Shown here: in pieces, positions 41,014 to 51,269 of the stretch
How the letters are laid out: each line of letters begins with the position of its first letter
Numbering within the stretch: position 1 is the first letter of the stretch
Source of the DNA: Candidatus Enterococcus murrayae
GTDB lineage: Bacteria > Bacillota > Bacilli > Lactobacillales > Enterococcaceae
Direction of reading: 5' to 3'
NCBI RefSeq assembly: GCF_017315985.1
Contig: NZ_JAFLVR010000018.1
Span: 1-64,000 of the forward strand
Length of the DNA: 64,000 nucleotides
Made by a program: the position numbers and the translations under genes
Notes under the pieces: model-generated
Seen by the model: the letters and a program-made list of their open reading frames with translations, nothing else
Database searches by the model: none
What the model was told of the DNA's origin: nothing

Positions 41014-41047
41014 ACAATGGCACAGTGTGTTGTTGTCTTCTTTTTTA
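41008..41047 (+). terminator. Terminator of the glycine riboswitch
   Basis: AGAGGACAA and TTGTCTTCT pair (one G-U) and are followed by TTTTTT; the 5' arm overlaps the end of the second aptamer, as in a switchable terminator. Confidence 0.75.
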
Positions 41048-41104
41048 TGGTTTCTAAAGATAATCATGTGAATAAAAACACAATTGAAAAAGGCGGTTGG
41101 TGAA

Positions 41105-41494
41105 ATGATCGTTATAACAAACAATCCAATGGTGAAAGAAAAACTAGGACAAATTGGTGTCATGCTTTTTTTAGAAGATGCGGAATATGGAGATGTGTTA
41201 AATGTGGTTAAGAAGCAAATTATCGATGACCATATTTGTCTGTTGTCACATCCATTGAGCGGCAGTATTAAACCAAATGAGACGTATTATAAAACGATCT
41301 TTGCTTCAGAGACCAATTCTCAATATATCGATATTGAGAGTTTAGAATATATTGAATCAGCGATAGCTGTCTACAAAAAGTTTATCAAAAATAAGCAGCG
41401 CCCTAATTGGTCCTTAGCAGTGCTCGAAGATTTTGCTTTTGTAGATTTTTATATCGCGCAAAGTACGTTGGAGAGAATGGGGGTGGGTCAATAA
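41105..41494 (+). CDS. grdX: GrdX protein
   Basis: A 129-residue protein always found at the head of glycine reductase operons; its biochemical role is unknown. It reads MIVITNNPMVKEKLGQIG, then HICLLSHPLSGSIKPNETYY and a helical tail. The ATG at 41105 follows GGTTGGTGAA; a TTG seven codons upstream is possible. It is the first gene after the riboswitch terminator. Confidence 0.85.
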   Translation: MIVITNNPMVKEKLGQIGVMLFLEDAEYGDVLNVVKKQIIDDHICLLSHPLSGSIKPNETYYKTIFASETNSQYIDIESLEYIESAIAVYKKFIKNKQRPNWSLAVLEDFAFVDFYIAQSTLERMGVGQ

Positions 41495-41534
41495 TATCCA
41501 GCGACTTACAAATAATCAGAACTGAGGTGAATAA

Positions 41535-42821
41535 ATGAAACTAGAAATTGGAAACATCGAAATCAAAGAAGTTGTTTTAGGCGAAGAAGAGAAAATCGAC
41601 AACGGCACACTATATCTCGATCCGAAAAAAATCAAGGAATTGGTTTTAGCAGATGATCGGTTAGCTGATTGTCAGATTGAAATCGCCAAACCAGGGGATA
41701 GTGTTCGCATTACGCCTGTTAAAGATGTGATTGAGCCGAGATGCAAGGTTGAGTCCACAGCAGGCATTTTCCCAGGAGTTATCAATAAAGTTGATGTGGT
41801 CGGCAATGGACGTACTCATGTTTTGAAAGGGTGCGGTATCATGACCGTTGGGAAAATCGTCGGTTTTCAAGAGGGAATTGTGGACATGCAGGGACCTGGA
41901 TCTGAGCTGACACCATTTTCCCAATTGATCGAAATTTGTTTAGTCCTAAAACCACAAAAAGGGTTAGATCCTCATTTGTATGAAGAGGCGGCTCGTTTCG
42001 CAGGACTAAAAACTGCGGATTACATTGGCAAGCTAGGTGAAAAAGTTAAACCTGATACAATCGAAACGTTTGAGACATTACCGTTGCTGCAACAAATTCA
42101 ACAATATCCTGATTTGCCAAAAGTTGGTTATGTTTACATGCTGCAAACACAAGGATTACTGCACGATACGTATGTTTATGGAACAGACGCAAAGCATATA
42201 GTGCCAACGATTCTTTATCCAACAGAAGTTATGGACGGTGCCATAATCAGTGGAAACTGTGTATCTGCTTGCGACAAGAATACAACCTATCATCATTTAA
42301 ATAATCCGGTGATTTCAGATTTGTATAAGAAGCATGGAAAAGAAATCAACTTCTTAGGTGTAGTAATAACCAATGAAACAGTTTATCTCAAGGATAAGCA
42401 TCGTTCCAGTGATTTTGTCGCGAAATTGTGTGAATATCTTGGACTGGATGGGGTTATTATTTCTCAGGAAGGCTTTGGAAATCCTGATACAGATTTGATC
42501 ATGAACTGTAAGAAAGTCGAAGAAAAAGGAATCAAAACAGTAATTGTAACAGATGAGTATGCTGGAAGAGACGGTGCTAGCCAGTCGTTGGCAGATGCAG
42601 ATAAATTAGCAACTGCAGTTGTAACTGGTGGAAATGCAAATGAAACGATCCAATTACCTAAAATGGATCGATTGATCGGTCAATTCGATTATATCGATGT
42701 AATCGCAGGCGGCTTTGATGGCAGCTTGAAAGACGACGGCACGATTGAAGTTGAAATCCAGGCAATTACCGGTGCGACTAATGAACTAGGTTTTAACAAA
42801 ATGTCTGCAAAGGGCATTTAA
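41535..42821 (+). CDS. grdE: Glycine reductase component B, GrdE proprotein
   Basis: Proprotein of 428 residues that is cleaved into the alpha and beta subunits of substrate-binding component B. Cleavage forms a pyruvoyl group from a cysteine in [13 protein letters not shown]. Family features include [37 protein letters not shown] and the C-terminal [23 protein letters not shown] precedes the ATG. It binds glycine as a Schiff base and passes the carboxymethyl group with GrdB to the selenoprotein A. Confidence 0.95.
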   Translation: MKLEIGNIEIKEVVLGEEEKIDNGTLYLDPKKIKELVLADDRLADCQIEIAKPGDSVRITPVKDVIEPRCKVESTAGIFPGVINKVDVVGNGRTHVLKGCGIMTVGKIVGFQEGIVDMQGPGSELTPFSQLIEICLVLKPQKGLDPHLYEEAARFAGLKTADYIGKLGEKVKPDTIETFETLPLLQQIQQYPDLPKVGYVYMLQTQGLLHDTYVYGTDAKHIVPTILYPTEVMDGAIISGNCVSACDKNTTYHHLNNPVISDLYKKHGKEINFLGVVITNETVYLKDKHRSSDFVAKLCEYLGLDGVIISQEGFGNPDTDLIMNCKKVEEKGIKTVIVTDEYAGRDGASQSLADADKLATAVVTGGNANETIQLPKMDRLIGQFDYIDVIAGGFDGSLKDDGTIEVEIQAITGATNELGFNKMSAKGI

Positions 42822-42844
42822 ATAATAATAGGGAGGAAATACTA

Positions 42845-43318
42845 ATGACTTTAAATTTAAAGAATAAAAAAGTCTTAGTGATTGGCGACCGTGACGGTAT
42901 TCCAGGGCAAGCAATCGAGGCTTGTATTGAAGGTACCGGAGCTGACGTAATATTCTCATCAACAGAATGTTTCGTCTGAACGGCCGCTGGGGCAATGGAC
43001 TTAGAAAATCAACGTAGAGTAAAAGAGGCAGCAGAAAACTTCGGAGCAGAGAACGTAATCGTTTTGATCGGAGCTGCTGAAGGAGAGGCGGCTGGATTAG
43101 CTGCTGAAACTGTAACAAATGGTGACCCTACGTATGCCGGTCCATTAACCAATGAACAGCTAGGCTTAGCTGTATATCACGCTGTAGAGCCAGAATTTAA
43201 AGAAGTTGTTGACCCAAATGTTTTTGAAGAGCAAATCGGTATGATGGAAATGGTTTTAGATGTTGATGACATCATTGAAGAAGTGTCGGAAATGAGGAAT
43301 CAATACGCTAAATACTAA
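42845..43318 (+). CDS. grdA: Glycine reductase selenoprotein A, GrdA
   Basis: Selenoprotein of 157 residues. An in-frame TGA at 42977-42979 is codon 45, in the invariant motif [14 protein letters not shown] of GrdA, so it encodes selenocysteine, not stop. N-terminus [18 protein letters not shown], then [27 protein letters not shown] precedes the ATG. The Sec carries the carboxymethyl group as a selenoether before transfer to component C; the CxxU pair is re-reduced by thioredoxin. A conventional ORF finder sees only the part from 42995. The weak hairpin just after the TGA would be the SECIS element. Confidence 0.95.
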
Positions 43319-43336
43319 TCAGTAAAGGAGCGTCTT

Positions 43337-44638
43337 ATGACTAAGTTTAAAGTTGTTCACTACATCAACCAGTTTTATGCTGGGATTGGTGGTGAAGAAA
43401 AGGCGGATATCCAACCATTCTCAGAAGCGAAAGTAGTCGGACCAGGACTTGCTTTTATGAACTCATTTGGCGATGAAGCAGAAATCGTCGGCACGGTTGT
43501 GTGCGGCGACAGTTTCTTTAATGAGAATTTGGATAGTGCTAAAAAGGATGTATTAGAACGCATCAAACAATTTGAACCAGATATCGTTATTGCCGGACCA
43601 GCCTTTAATGCCGGTCGCTATGGAATTGCTTGTGGAGAAGTTGCTCAATCAGTTATGACTGAGCTGGACATTCCATCTGTGACCGGAATGTATGAAGAAA
43701 ACCCTGGAGTTGAAATGTATAAAAAGGGTGCTTATATCGTGCCAACTAGAAATAGTGCGGCAGGTATGAGAAAAGCAGTACCTGTTATTGCGAGTCTTGC
43801 GTTGAAATTGTTGAGAAAGGAACAAGTTTCACCAGAAGAAGACAGTTACTTTGTTCGTTATCGAAAGAATTTTCAGGATGAAAAACGCGGTTCTGCTAGA
43901 GCAGTAGATATGCTGATCCGCAAGTTGCAGGATCAAGAATTTACGACTGAGTATCCGATGCCAGAATTTGATAACGTCGCGCCAGCCACCGCGATAAGTG
44001 ACTTGAGAAAAGCGAAGATTGCGCTTGTGACTTCTGGTGGGATTGTTCCTAAAGGTAATCCAGATCGAATAGAATCGAGCAGTGCCTCGAAGTACGGAAC
44101 GTATTCCATTGAGAACGTTGATACTTTGACTGCAGATTGTTACGAAACGGCTCACGGTGGGTATGACCCTGTTTATGCAAACCAAGATCCAAACCGAGTA
44201 TTGCCATTAGATATAGTAAGAGAACTAGAAAAAGAAGGTATGATCGGCAGTCTGCATAATTATTTTTATACGACAGTAGGAAATGGAACAGCTGTTGCGA
44301 ACGCGAAAAAATATGCAGCTGAGATTGCACAGAAATTATTAGCAGATGGTGTTGACGCCGTTATTTTGACGTCCACCTGAGGCACCTGCACACGTTGCGG
44401 GGCAACGATGGTCAAAGAAATTGAAAAAACAGGTTTGCCTGTGGTTCACATTTGTACGGTAGTTCCAATCTCGCAAACAGTAGGAGCGAATAGAATTGTA
44501 CCAGCTATCGCTATTCCTCATCCATTAGGAAATCCAAATACAAGCCAGATGGAAGAGCAAAAGCTTCGCCGAGAAATCGTTAAAAAAGCTTTGAAGGCGA
44601 TGACAATACCTGTGGAGGAACAAACAGTATTCGAATAA
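43337..44638 (+). CDS. grdB: Glycine reductase component B selenoprotein, GrdB
   Basis: Selenoprotein of 433 residues, the substrate-specific subunit of component B. The in-frame TGA at 44378-44380 is codon 348 within ILTSTUGTCTRCGATMVKE, the diagnostic GrdB motif, and reading continues to TAA 44636. N-terminus FKVVHYINQFYAGIGGEEKA is typical of the glycine enzyme. A stem-loop at 44394-44406 (GTTGC GGG GCAAC) follows the TGA by 13 bases, the expected position of a bacterial SECIS. TAAAGGAGCG precedes the ATG. Without Sec insertion the protein would lose its last 86 residues. Confidence 0.95.
44394..44406 (+). promoter_or_regulatory. Putative SECIS hairpin in grdB
   Basis: GTTGC and GCAAC enclose GGG, 13 bases after the TGA at 44378. 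Bacterial SECIS elements lie immediately downstream of the Sec codon and bind SelB. The loop sequence is not a proven SelB site. Confidence 0.55.
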
Positions 44639-44699
44639 TTGTTAGCTGCCTGAGGGAGCATCCCTCAGGCAGCCGATTGAGATGAAAGGAGCTTGCTAA

Positions 44700-45668
44700 A
44701 TGTATGATGTGATCATTATTGGTGGCGGTCCTGCAGGACTCACAGCAGCTTTATATAATGCGAGAGCCCGTCTTAAAGTCTTACTATTAGAAAAAACAAA
44801 GTTAGGCGGACAAATTGTATCGACACATGAAATTGCAAATTTTCCTGGTTCAATCAAATCGACTGGAGAAGAAACTTCAGGACCTGAGCTGATTAAACGC
44901 ATGACAGAACAGGCACAGCAGTTTGGTGCGGAAATTCAATTGCGTAAAGAAGTGACTGATTTGGATTTTGAAGAAGGCATTAAGAAAATTACGTGCAAAG
45001 ATGGCAGTATTTATAAAGCTCACGCAGTTATTTGTGCAAATGGCGCTTTTCCAAGGGAAATCGGTTGTACTGGCGAACGTGAGTTGGCTGGGAAGGGTGT
45101 TTCATACTGTGCTACCTGTGATGGGGCCTTTTTTGAAGATATGGAAGTATTTGTGATTGGCGGCGGAAATTCAGCAGTAGAGGAAGCAATGTTTATCACA
45201 ACGTTCGCTCGTAAAGTGACTATTATTCAAAATTTGAGTAATCTCACCGCTGATGCGATAGCTGTCGAACAGGCGAAAGACAACGAAAAAATCGAGTATA
45301 TTTTCGACTCAATTGTGGAAAGTATTGAGGGTGAGGGCATCGTGGAAGCAATGACGATCCGAAATACGAAAACTGGTGAATTGACTCGCTTTGAAGCGGA
45401 CGAAGATGATGGGCTATTTGGTATCTTTGTCTTTATCGGCAATGTGCCAAGCACGAAACTTTATGAAGGAAAAATCCCATTAAGTGATTACGGTTATATG
45501 ATCACGGATGAAGCGATGAGTACACGAGTACCAGGTGTTTTCGCAGCTGGAGATATGCGGCCGAAAGTCCTGCGTCAAGTCGTGACGGCAACTGGTGATG
45601 GTGCGATAGCAGCATTTTCAGCACAAAAATATGTCGAGAAGATCAAAAGGGAGGCGGCAGTAACATGA
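44700..45668 (+). CDS. trxB: Thioredoxin reductase of the grd operon
   Basis: Flavoprotein of 322 residues with FAD motif IIGGGPAGLTAALYNARA, redox pair in SYCATCDGAFF and the second nucleotide motif VIGGGNSAVEEAMF. FAAGDMRPKVLRQV is the C-terminal FAD contact. It hands NADPH electrons to the thioredoxin encoded next, with which it overlaps by 4 bases. Ribosome site AAAGGAGCTTG. In grd operons of clostridia an equivalent TrxB/TrxA pair supplies the reductase, so this is likely dedicated and not the general enzyme. Confidence 0.95.
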   Translation: MYDVIIIGGGPAGLTAALYNARARLKVLLLEKTKLGGQIVSTHEIANFPGSIKSTGEETSGPELIKRMTEQAQQFGAEIQLRKEVTDLDFEEGIKKITCKDGSIYKAHAVICANGAFPREIGCTGERELAGKGVSYCATCDGAFFEDMEVFVIGGGNSAVEEAMFITTFARKVTIIQNLSNLTADAIAVEQAKDNEKIEYIFDSIVESIEGEGIVEAMTIRNTKTGELTRFEADEDDGLFGIFVFIGNVPSTKLYEGKIPLSDYGYMITDEAMSTRVPGVFAAGDMRPKVLRQVVTATGDGAIAAFSAQKYVEKIKREAAVT

Positions 45669-45988
45669 TTGAATTAACTATAGATAATTTTGACACAGAA
45701 GTATTGACGCAAGATACCCCAGTCTTAGTAGATTGGTGGGGAGAAACCTGTGAAAACTGTCTAGCTCTGATGCCAGATGTAGAAGCTTTATATACTCAAT
45801 ACGGAGACAGAATCCGTTTTACGAAATTTAATACTTCACAGAAGAAAGTTCGCCGCTTTTGTATTCAACATAAAATTCTAGGCTTACCAGTTATTTCGAT
45901 TTATCAAAATGGCGAAAAAGTCGATGAAGTAGCTAAGGATGATTGTACTAAAGAAGCAATTGAAGAAATGATTCAGAAATATGTTTAA
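45665..45988 (+). CDS. trxA: Thioredoxin-like protein of the grd operon
   Basis: Small redox protein of 107 residues with a thioredoxin fold: VLVDWWGETCENCLALMP replaces the usual WCGPC by TCENC, an unusual active site. The cis-proline loop GLPVISIYQNGEKV is present. It overlaps trxB by 4 bases. Expected role: re-reducing the oxidised selenide-thiol of GrdA after each cycle. The CENC motif matches my memory of thioredoxins in grd operons, but it could shift the redox potential relative to standard thioredoxin. Confidence 0.9.
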   Translation: MIELTIDNFDTEVLTQDTPVLVDWWGETCENCLALMPDVEALYTQYGDRIRFTKFNTSQKKVRRFCIQHKILGLPVISIYQNGEKVDEVAKDDCTKEAIEEMIQKYV

Positions 45989-46000
45989 GGTGGGATGTTT

Positions 46001-47536
46001 ATGAACTATTCGACTTTACGAGGGGCAAGTTATGTACTGATCCACACGCCTGATATGATCGAACATAACGGAACTACTCAAACAATTGAAAAGATTACGA
46101 CATCAGACAGTCCATATTTAGCGAATCTTTATGACAACATTCGTCGCTACGATGAAGTAGTAAACTATGCGCCAAATCAAACGTTTATCGGAAACCTAAG
46201 CTATCAGGAGCTGAAGCAAATTCCTCAGCCATGGGTCAATCAACCATTTGAAGGGAAACGCGAAGGTAAATTTGGTGAAATTATGCCGGAGTTAGAGTTT
46301 TATGGGTTGCTTCAAATCGCTGATGTGTTTGAATTGGTTCATTTGGAAGAAAATTTTGCATTAACCGTTCGTGAGGCTTTGAACAGTCATCCCTTGTTTA
46401 AAGCCGATGTGGAAAAAATCAAAGATGGTAAAAAAATTGATTGGATCGAAAAGGATATAGCAGAAAATCATGCAGAAGGATTGTACTATGAGCGTGAATT
46501 AGTTGGTTGTGTAAGTCCGGCTCACCAGATTGATACAAATTTGAACGCTCATGTGATGTTAGAAAATTTGGTAGTGAAAGCCAGCGGAGTGCTGGCTTTG
46601 CGTCAATTGATCGATAAGCATCGGATTGATCCTAAAGAAATTGATTATGTAATTGAATGTAGTGAAGAGGCATGTGGAGATATGAATCAGCGTGGCGGAG
46701 GCAACTTTGCAAAATCAATCGCTGAACTTTGCGGATGCGATCATGCAACGGGAGCAGATATGCGTAGTTTTTGTGCAGGACCAACTCATGCATTGATCAC
46801 AGCAGCATCTTTGGTGGCGGCAGGCACTCACAAAAATGTAGTAATTGTTGCAGGCGGTGCCACTGCCAAATTAGGAATGAATGGGAAGTCACATATTGGC
46901 AAAGATTTCCCAATTTTAGAAGATGTTTTAGGTGGTTTTGCGACCTTGATCGGTGAAAATGATGGTGTTCATCCAATTTTGCGACACGATTTGACTGGCA
47001 AGCACGAGGTCGGCAGCGGATCAAGTCCACAAGCGGTGACGACGGCTTTAATCGCTAGCATTTTAGAGAAAGCGCAACTAACCATCAAAGATATCGATGT
47101 GTATTCTGTCGAAATGCAAAATCCGGATATCACAAAACCAGCAGGAGCAGGGGATGTACCGTTAGCCAATCTGAAAATGATTGGAGCCATTGGTGTATTA
47201 CGCAAAGACATCGAGAAGAAAGAACTGAAAGACTTTGTTGAGGAGAAGGCTCTTGTAGGATGGGCACCGACACAAGGACACATTCCAAGTGGAATCCCAT
47301 ATTTAGGTTTTGCAACAGAAGATTTAATAGCGGGTGATAAAAAGCGTGCTATGATTGTTGGAAAAGGCTCTCTATTTCTGGGCCGGATGACTAATCTATT
47401 TGATGGTGTGTCAATTTTAATTGAACGAAACAGCGGCAAAACTGCTGAAGGGAATCAGCAAGATTTAGAAGAACTGGTGAAACGTGAAGTTGCGCAGGCC
47501 CTAAGAAGCTTTGCGGCCAATTTTTCAATAGAGTAG
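46001..47536 (+). CDS. grdC: Glycine reductase component C, beta subunit GrdC
   Basis: Subunit of 511 residues of the acetyl-phosphate-forming component C. The sequence resembles beta-ketoacyl-ACP synthase III: CGDMNQRGGGNFAKSIAEL, CGCDHATGADMRSFCAGPTHAL with candidate active-site cysteines, and GWAPTQGHIPSG near the end. The ATG 46001, five bases after AAGGTGGGATG, is preferred over 45995, which is too close to the ribosome site. GrdC and GrdD take the Se-carboxymethyl group of GrdA to an acetyl thioester and then acetyl phosphate, which yields ATP. Confidence 0.95.
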   Translation: MNYSTLRGASYVLIHTPDMIEHNGTTQTIEKITTSDSPYLANLYDNIRRYDEVVNYAPNQTFIGNLSYQELKQIPQPWVNQPFEGKREGKFGEIMPELEFYGLLQIADVFELVHLEENFALTVREALNSHPLFKADVEKIKDGKKIDWIEKDIAENHAEGLYYERELVGCVSPAHQIDTNLNAHVMLENLVVKASGVLALRQLIDKHRIDPKEIDYVIECSEEACGDMNQRGGGNFAKSIAELCGCDHATGADMRSFCAGPTHALITAASLVAAGTHKNVVIVAGGATAKLGMNGKSHIGKDFPILEDVLGGFATLIGENDGVHPILRHDLTGKHEVGSGSSPQAVTTALIASILEKAQLTIKDIDVYSVEMQNPDITKPAGAGDVPLANLKMIGAIGVLRKDIEKKELKDFVEEKALVGWAPTQGHIPSGIPYLGFATEDLIAGDKKRAMIVGKGSLFLGRMTNLFDGVSILIERNSGKTAEGNQQDLEELVKREVAQALRSFAANFSIE

Positions 47537-47547
47537 AGGTGAGGGCT

Positions 47548-48705
47548 ATGTCTGATCAAGTGAAGCAAACAGTCAAAAAAGTTTTTGAGGATTTAGCAAC
47601 TAGTTTGGAAACTGGACGAATGGAAGCAAAAATCAAGATCGGATTGACCATTGATGGTAGTGAATTAGGCCTTGATGTAATGAAGCAGGCTGCACTTGCT
47701 ATTAAGCAAAAGAATCTTTTTGATTTAGTTTTGATCGGCAGTGATGTTGAGTGGGCGGCAGACTTTGAACATTTCTCAACCACAGATTGTCAAAAAGAAG
47801 CAGCTGAGTTGATGGAAGAGCTGTTAGACAGTGGTAAAATTCAAGGCTGTGTGACGTTGCATTATAATTTTCCTATCGGAGTTTCTACTGTTGGTAAAGT
47901 CATAACACCTGCGTTGGGACGTGAAATGTATATTGCGACTACAACTGGTACAGCCAGCGGTGTTCGCAATGAAGCGATGGTTTTAAACACTATCAATGGG
48001 ATCATAGCCGCGAAGTCCTGTGGGATAAAACAGCCAACCGTTGGTATTTTAAATGTTGAAGGAGCAAAAATAGTTGAACGATCATTACTTGCTTTGCAGG
48101 AAAATGGTTATGAGCTTGCTTTCGGTGAAAGTAAACGAGAAGATGGTGGGAAGGTTTTACGAGGAAACGATCTATTGCTAGGCAGTGCTGATGTCGTGGT
48201 ATGTGATAGTTTGACTGGCAATATTTTGATGAAGCTTTTTTCAGCCTATTCCAGTGGAGGCACCTATGAGACCTTGGGAGCTGGTTATGGTCCAGGGATC
48301 GGTCGTAATTATGCTCGCAATATTTGTATTATTTCTCGGGCTAGTGGTGCACCAGTGGTCGTAAAGGCATTGGAATACGCGTATGAACTGGCGAAGGGGA
48401 AGTTAGCGAAAATTAGTCAAACTGAGTATCAAAAAGCAGATCAAGCTGGCTTGAAACAAATTTGCGGTGAACTAGTTTCAGCACCATCAGTGAAGACGAA
48501 GGAAATTGAACCGCCCGTTAAGGAAATCGTTACGAGTGAAATTGCAGGAATCGAGATCATGGAATTAGAGGATGCGGTGAAAGCTTTGTGGGCAGTAGAT
48601 ATTTATGCTGAAAGCGGAATGGGATGTACCGGACCGATTATTTTAATTAATGAAAAAAATGAATCAGCTGCACAAGAGGAATTAAAGAAAGCTAATTATT
48701 TGTAA
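47548..48705 (+). CDS. grdD: Glycine reductase component C, alpha subunit GrdD
   Basis: About 385 residues, homologous to phosphate acyltransferases (PlsX/Pta-like): GLTIDGSELGLDVMKQAA, TPALGREMYIATTTGTASGV, LLGSADVVVCDSLTGNILMK. The C-terminal part, after a variable linker, has a cysteine in SGMGCTGPIILIN that may be the thioester site. I chose ATG 47548 after GAGGTGAGG; a GTG three codons upstream is also in frame. It ends the operon, which a terminator follows. Confidence 0.94.
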   Translation: MSDQVKQTVKKVFEDLATSLETGRMEAKIKIGLTIDGSELGLDVMKQAALAIKQKNLFDLVLIGSDVEWAADFEHFSTTDCQKEAAELMEELLDSGKIQGCVTLHYNFPIGVSTVGKVITPALGREMYIATTTGTASGVRNEAMVLNTINGIIAAKSCGIKQPTVGILNVEGAKIVERSLLALQENGYELAFGESKREDGGKVLRGNDLLLGSADVVVCDSLTGNILMKLFSAYSSGGTYETLGAGYGPGIGRNYARNICIISRASGAPVVVKALEYAYELAKGKLAKISQTEYQKADQAGLKQICGELVSAPSVKTKEIEPPVKEIVTSEIAGIEIMELEDAVKALWAVDIYAESGMGCTGPIILINEKNESAAQEELKKANYL

Positions 48706-48707
48706 GG

Positions 48708-48739
48708 CAAAACCAGCTCATCAAATGGGCTGGTTTTTT
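48708..48739 (+). terminator. Terminator of the grd operon
   Basis: AAAACCAGC and GCTGGTTTT pair across a short loop and are followed by Ts. Confidence 0.88.
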
Positions 48740-48912
48740 CAAATTATCAATATAGAATAACATTGTTTGTAATCAAGACATGGGCTGCGACAAAAAGTAG
48801 TAGAAATGAGACGAGAGCACGTAAAATAATTCTGTCATTTTCAAAAAAAGAACAAGGAAATGTCCTATCGTTCAGTACAATCCCCTAAGAATGCAGCATT
48901 TTTTAAAGAAGA

Positions 48913-48945
48913 GGAAGAGGTGAAAAGAAAAGTTTCATCTCTTCC
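48913..48945. repeat. Long hairpin before the UvrA-like gene
   Basis: GGAAGAGGTGAAA pairs with TTTCATCTCTTCC around AGAAAAG, 13 bases with one G-U. No T run follows, so its role is unclear. Confidence 0.5.
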
Positions 48946-48999
48946 TTGACTCTCCAGTTGCGGCAGACTTTAGACTGGATAGATAAGGGGGGATATACG

Positions 49000-51269
49000 A
49001 TGAAGCCATTAAGATTAATTGGTCTCACACAAATAATTTACAGCATCTCTCACTAGAGATTCAGAAGAACCAGATCATTGTATTTACGGGGGTGTCAGGT
49101 TCAGGAAAGTCCAGCTTGGTTTTTGATACGATCGCTGCGGAAGCACAGCGACAAATGAATGCGAACTACTCTGCATTCGTAAGAAATCGGATGCCTAAAT
49201 TCCTCCAGCCTAAAGCGGAACGAATTGAAAATCTTAACCCAGCAATCGTCATTGATCAAACACCACTCGGTGGAAATCAACGGTCTACGGTTGGAACCAT
49301 CACTGAGATTTATTCATTGTTGCGCCTATTATATTCAAGGATAGGAAAACCACATATTGGTTCTGCTAGTCAATTTTCCTTCAATCATCCTCAGGGAATG
49401 TGTCAGAAGTGCTCCGGACTAGGACGTGTTAATCAGATCAACATTGATAAATTGATTGATCAGGAGAAATCATGGAATCAGGGAGCCGTCTTGGATACTA
49501 GATATGCGGTTGGTAATTGGTATTGGAAGCAATATGCTGCAGCAGATTTCTTTGATAATGATAAGCCATTGAAGGAATTGACCACTGCCCAGTGGAATCA
49601 ATTGATTTATGGGCATCCTGAAAAAGAGGTAACACCTATCAATCCGAAATTAGAAGGAATTTGTCGAAATTATGAACGAATTATTTTAAAACGGGACTTA
49701 TCTGGACATAGTAAAATGTACGAGGAAAAACTAAAAGAACTATTGTATGAAGCGCCGTGTCCTGATTGTGAAGGTCGTCGATTAAACCAACAAACGTTAT
49801 CAGTAAAAATTAATAATTATTCTATTGCTGATTGTGTAGCGCTGGATATGAATGAGCTACTTGAGTTCTTGAATCGATTAGCTTATCCCGAAGTACATGA
49901 AGTCATCTATGAAATCAAGGACCAGGTTCAACGTCTAATTGATATTGGGTTAGATTATTTACAGTTGGACCGAAAGACACCAACCTTATCGGGTGGAGAG
50001 GCACAACGTGTAAAGTTGGTAAAGCATATGGGAAGTGCATTGAATGGCATGTTTTATATTTTTGATGAACCAAGTACGGGCATGCATGCGCGCGATGTTT
50101 CGCGAATCAATCAACTTCTGCAAGATTTACGAGATAAAGAAAATACGGTCTTTGTTGTGGAACATGACCCAGATGTGATTGCGATCGCTGATGAAGTGAT
50201 CGATATTGGACCGCTAGCAGGGAAACAAGGCGGTGAAATTATTTTTCGAGGAACTTATCCAGAACTTCTTCAATCAGATAGTATTACAGGAAAGGAAATT
50301 TGTCAGACGCTGCCGATCAATACACAGCCGCGCAGGTGGCATGAAAAGATGACAATTAAGAATGCAACCTTGCATAATCTAAAAAATGTGACGGTGGAAA
50401 TACCTAAACATATTCTAACTGTCGTTACTGGTGTAGCAGGTTCAGGTAAATCAACTTTGATTACTAAAGTTCTACCGGAACAATTTCCAAATGAACTATC
50501 GATCATCAACCAATCTCCGATCAAAGCAACCAATCGTGCGACTCCAGCAACGTACCTTGGGATCTATGATGAGATTCGCCGCAGTTTTTCTAAGGCGAAT
50601 AACGTCCCAGTGGGGATGTTCAGCTTCAACTCAACGGGAGCCTGTCCAACTTGTCATGGGAAAGGAGAAACAACTGTCGAGTTAGTTTTTATGGATCCGA
50701 TCGTAAATGAATGTGAGGATTGCGGAGGACATCGTTTTTCAGCTGAAGCGTTGAGTTATCGATTGAAGGGATGTACGATTCTGGATGTATTAAATATGAC
50801 GCCGAAAGAGCTGCAGCACTTTTATCAAAATATCGGCAGCAAAAAAATGAATGAGAAACTGCAAGCGATGATTGATACAGGATTGACTTATCTACCGGTT
50901 GGACGAAACTTGGCTACACTTTCAGGAGGTGAACGTCAGCGGTTAAAACTGACTAAAGCTATCACACAAAAGGAATCTGTCTTTGTGCTTGATGAACCAA
51001 CGACAGGATTACATCTATCAGATATTAAAAAACTGAATGAGCTATTTCAACGGATGGTAGATAAAGGAAATACTTTAATAATCATCGAACACCACAGCGA
51101 AATCATCAAACAAGCTGATTGGATAATTGATATCGGACCGGACGGCGGCGTGAAGGGCGGCAACGTTGTGTTCAAAGGTATACCTGAAGACTTATTAGAA
51201 AGCGGTACGATTACTGGAGAGTATTTAAAGAAAAGTAGTCAAGTACTCGAAAACTCGATCTACAATTGA
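49000..51269 (+). pseudogene. UvrA-like ABC ATPase with a 5' frameshift
   Basis: Full-length UvrA-type double ATPase, about 756 codons across two frames. The ATG at 49000, after AAGGGGGGAT, starts MKPLRLIG and then reaches a stop at 49054. From 49023 another frame continues as SHTNNLQHLSLEIQKNQ, IIVFTGVSGSGKSS (first Walker A) and on to the end, so one base appears to be missing near 49021. The rest is intact: zinc-binding CxxC pairs (CQKCSGLG, CPDCEGRR, CPTCHGKG), LSGGEAQRVKLV and LSGGERQRLKLT signatures, second Walker A GVAGSGKST. It is a UvrA paralogue of the drug-resistance type, not the repair UvrA. A GTG at 49092 could give a shorter protein lacking part of the first nucleotide site. 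Confidence 0.75.

Noticed and set aside
42995-43318. A separate 107-residue gene after a truncated grdA
   Set aside because: The TGA at 42977 lies inside the invariant CFVU-TAAGA motif, so both parts are one selenoprotein.
44408-44638. A separate small gene after grdB
   Set aside because: It is the C-terminal part of grdB beyond the selenocysteine codon at 44378; the motif STUGTCTRCGA is diagnostic.
47539-47547. GTG 47539 as the grdD start
   Set aside because: It overlaps the ribosome site GAGGTGAGG; ATG 47548 has correct spacing.
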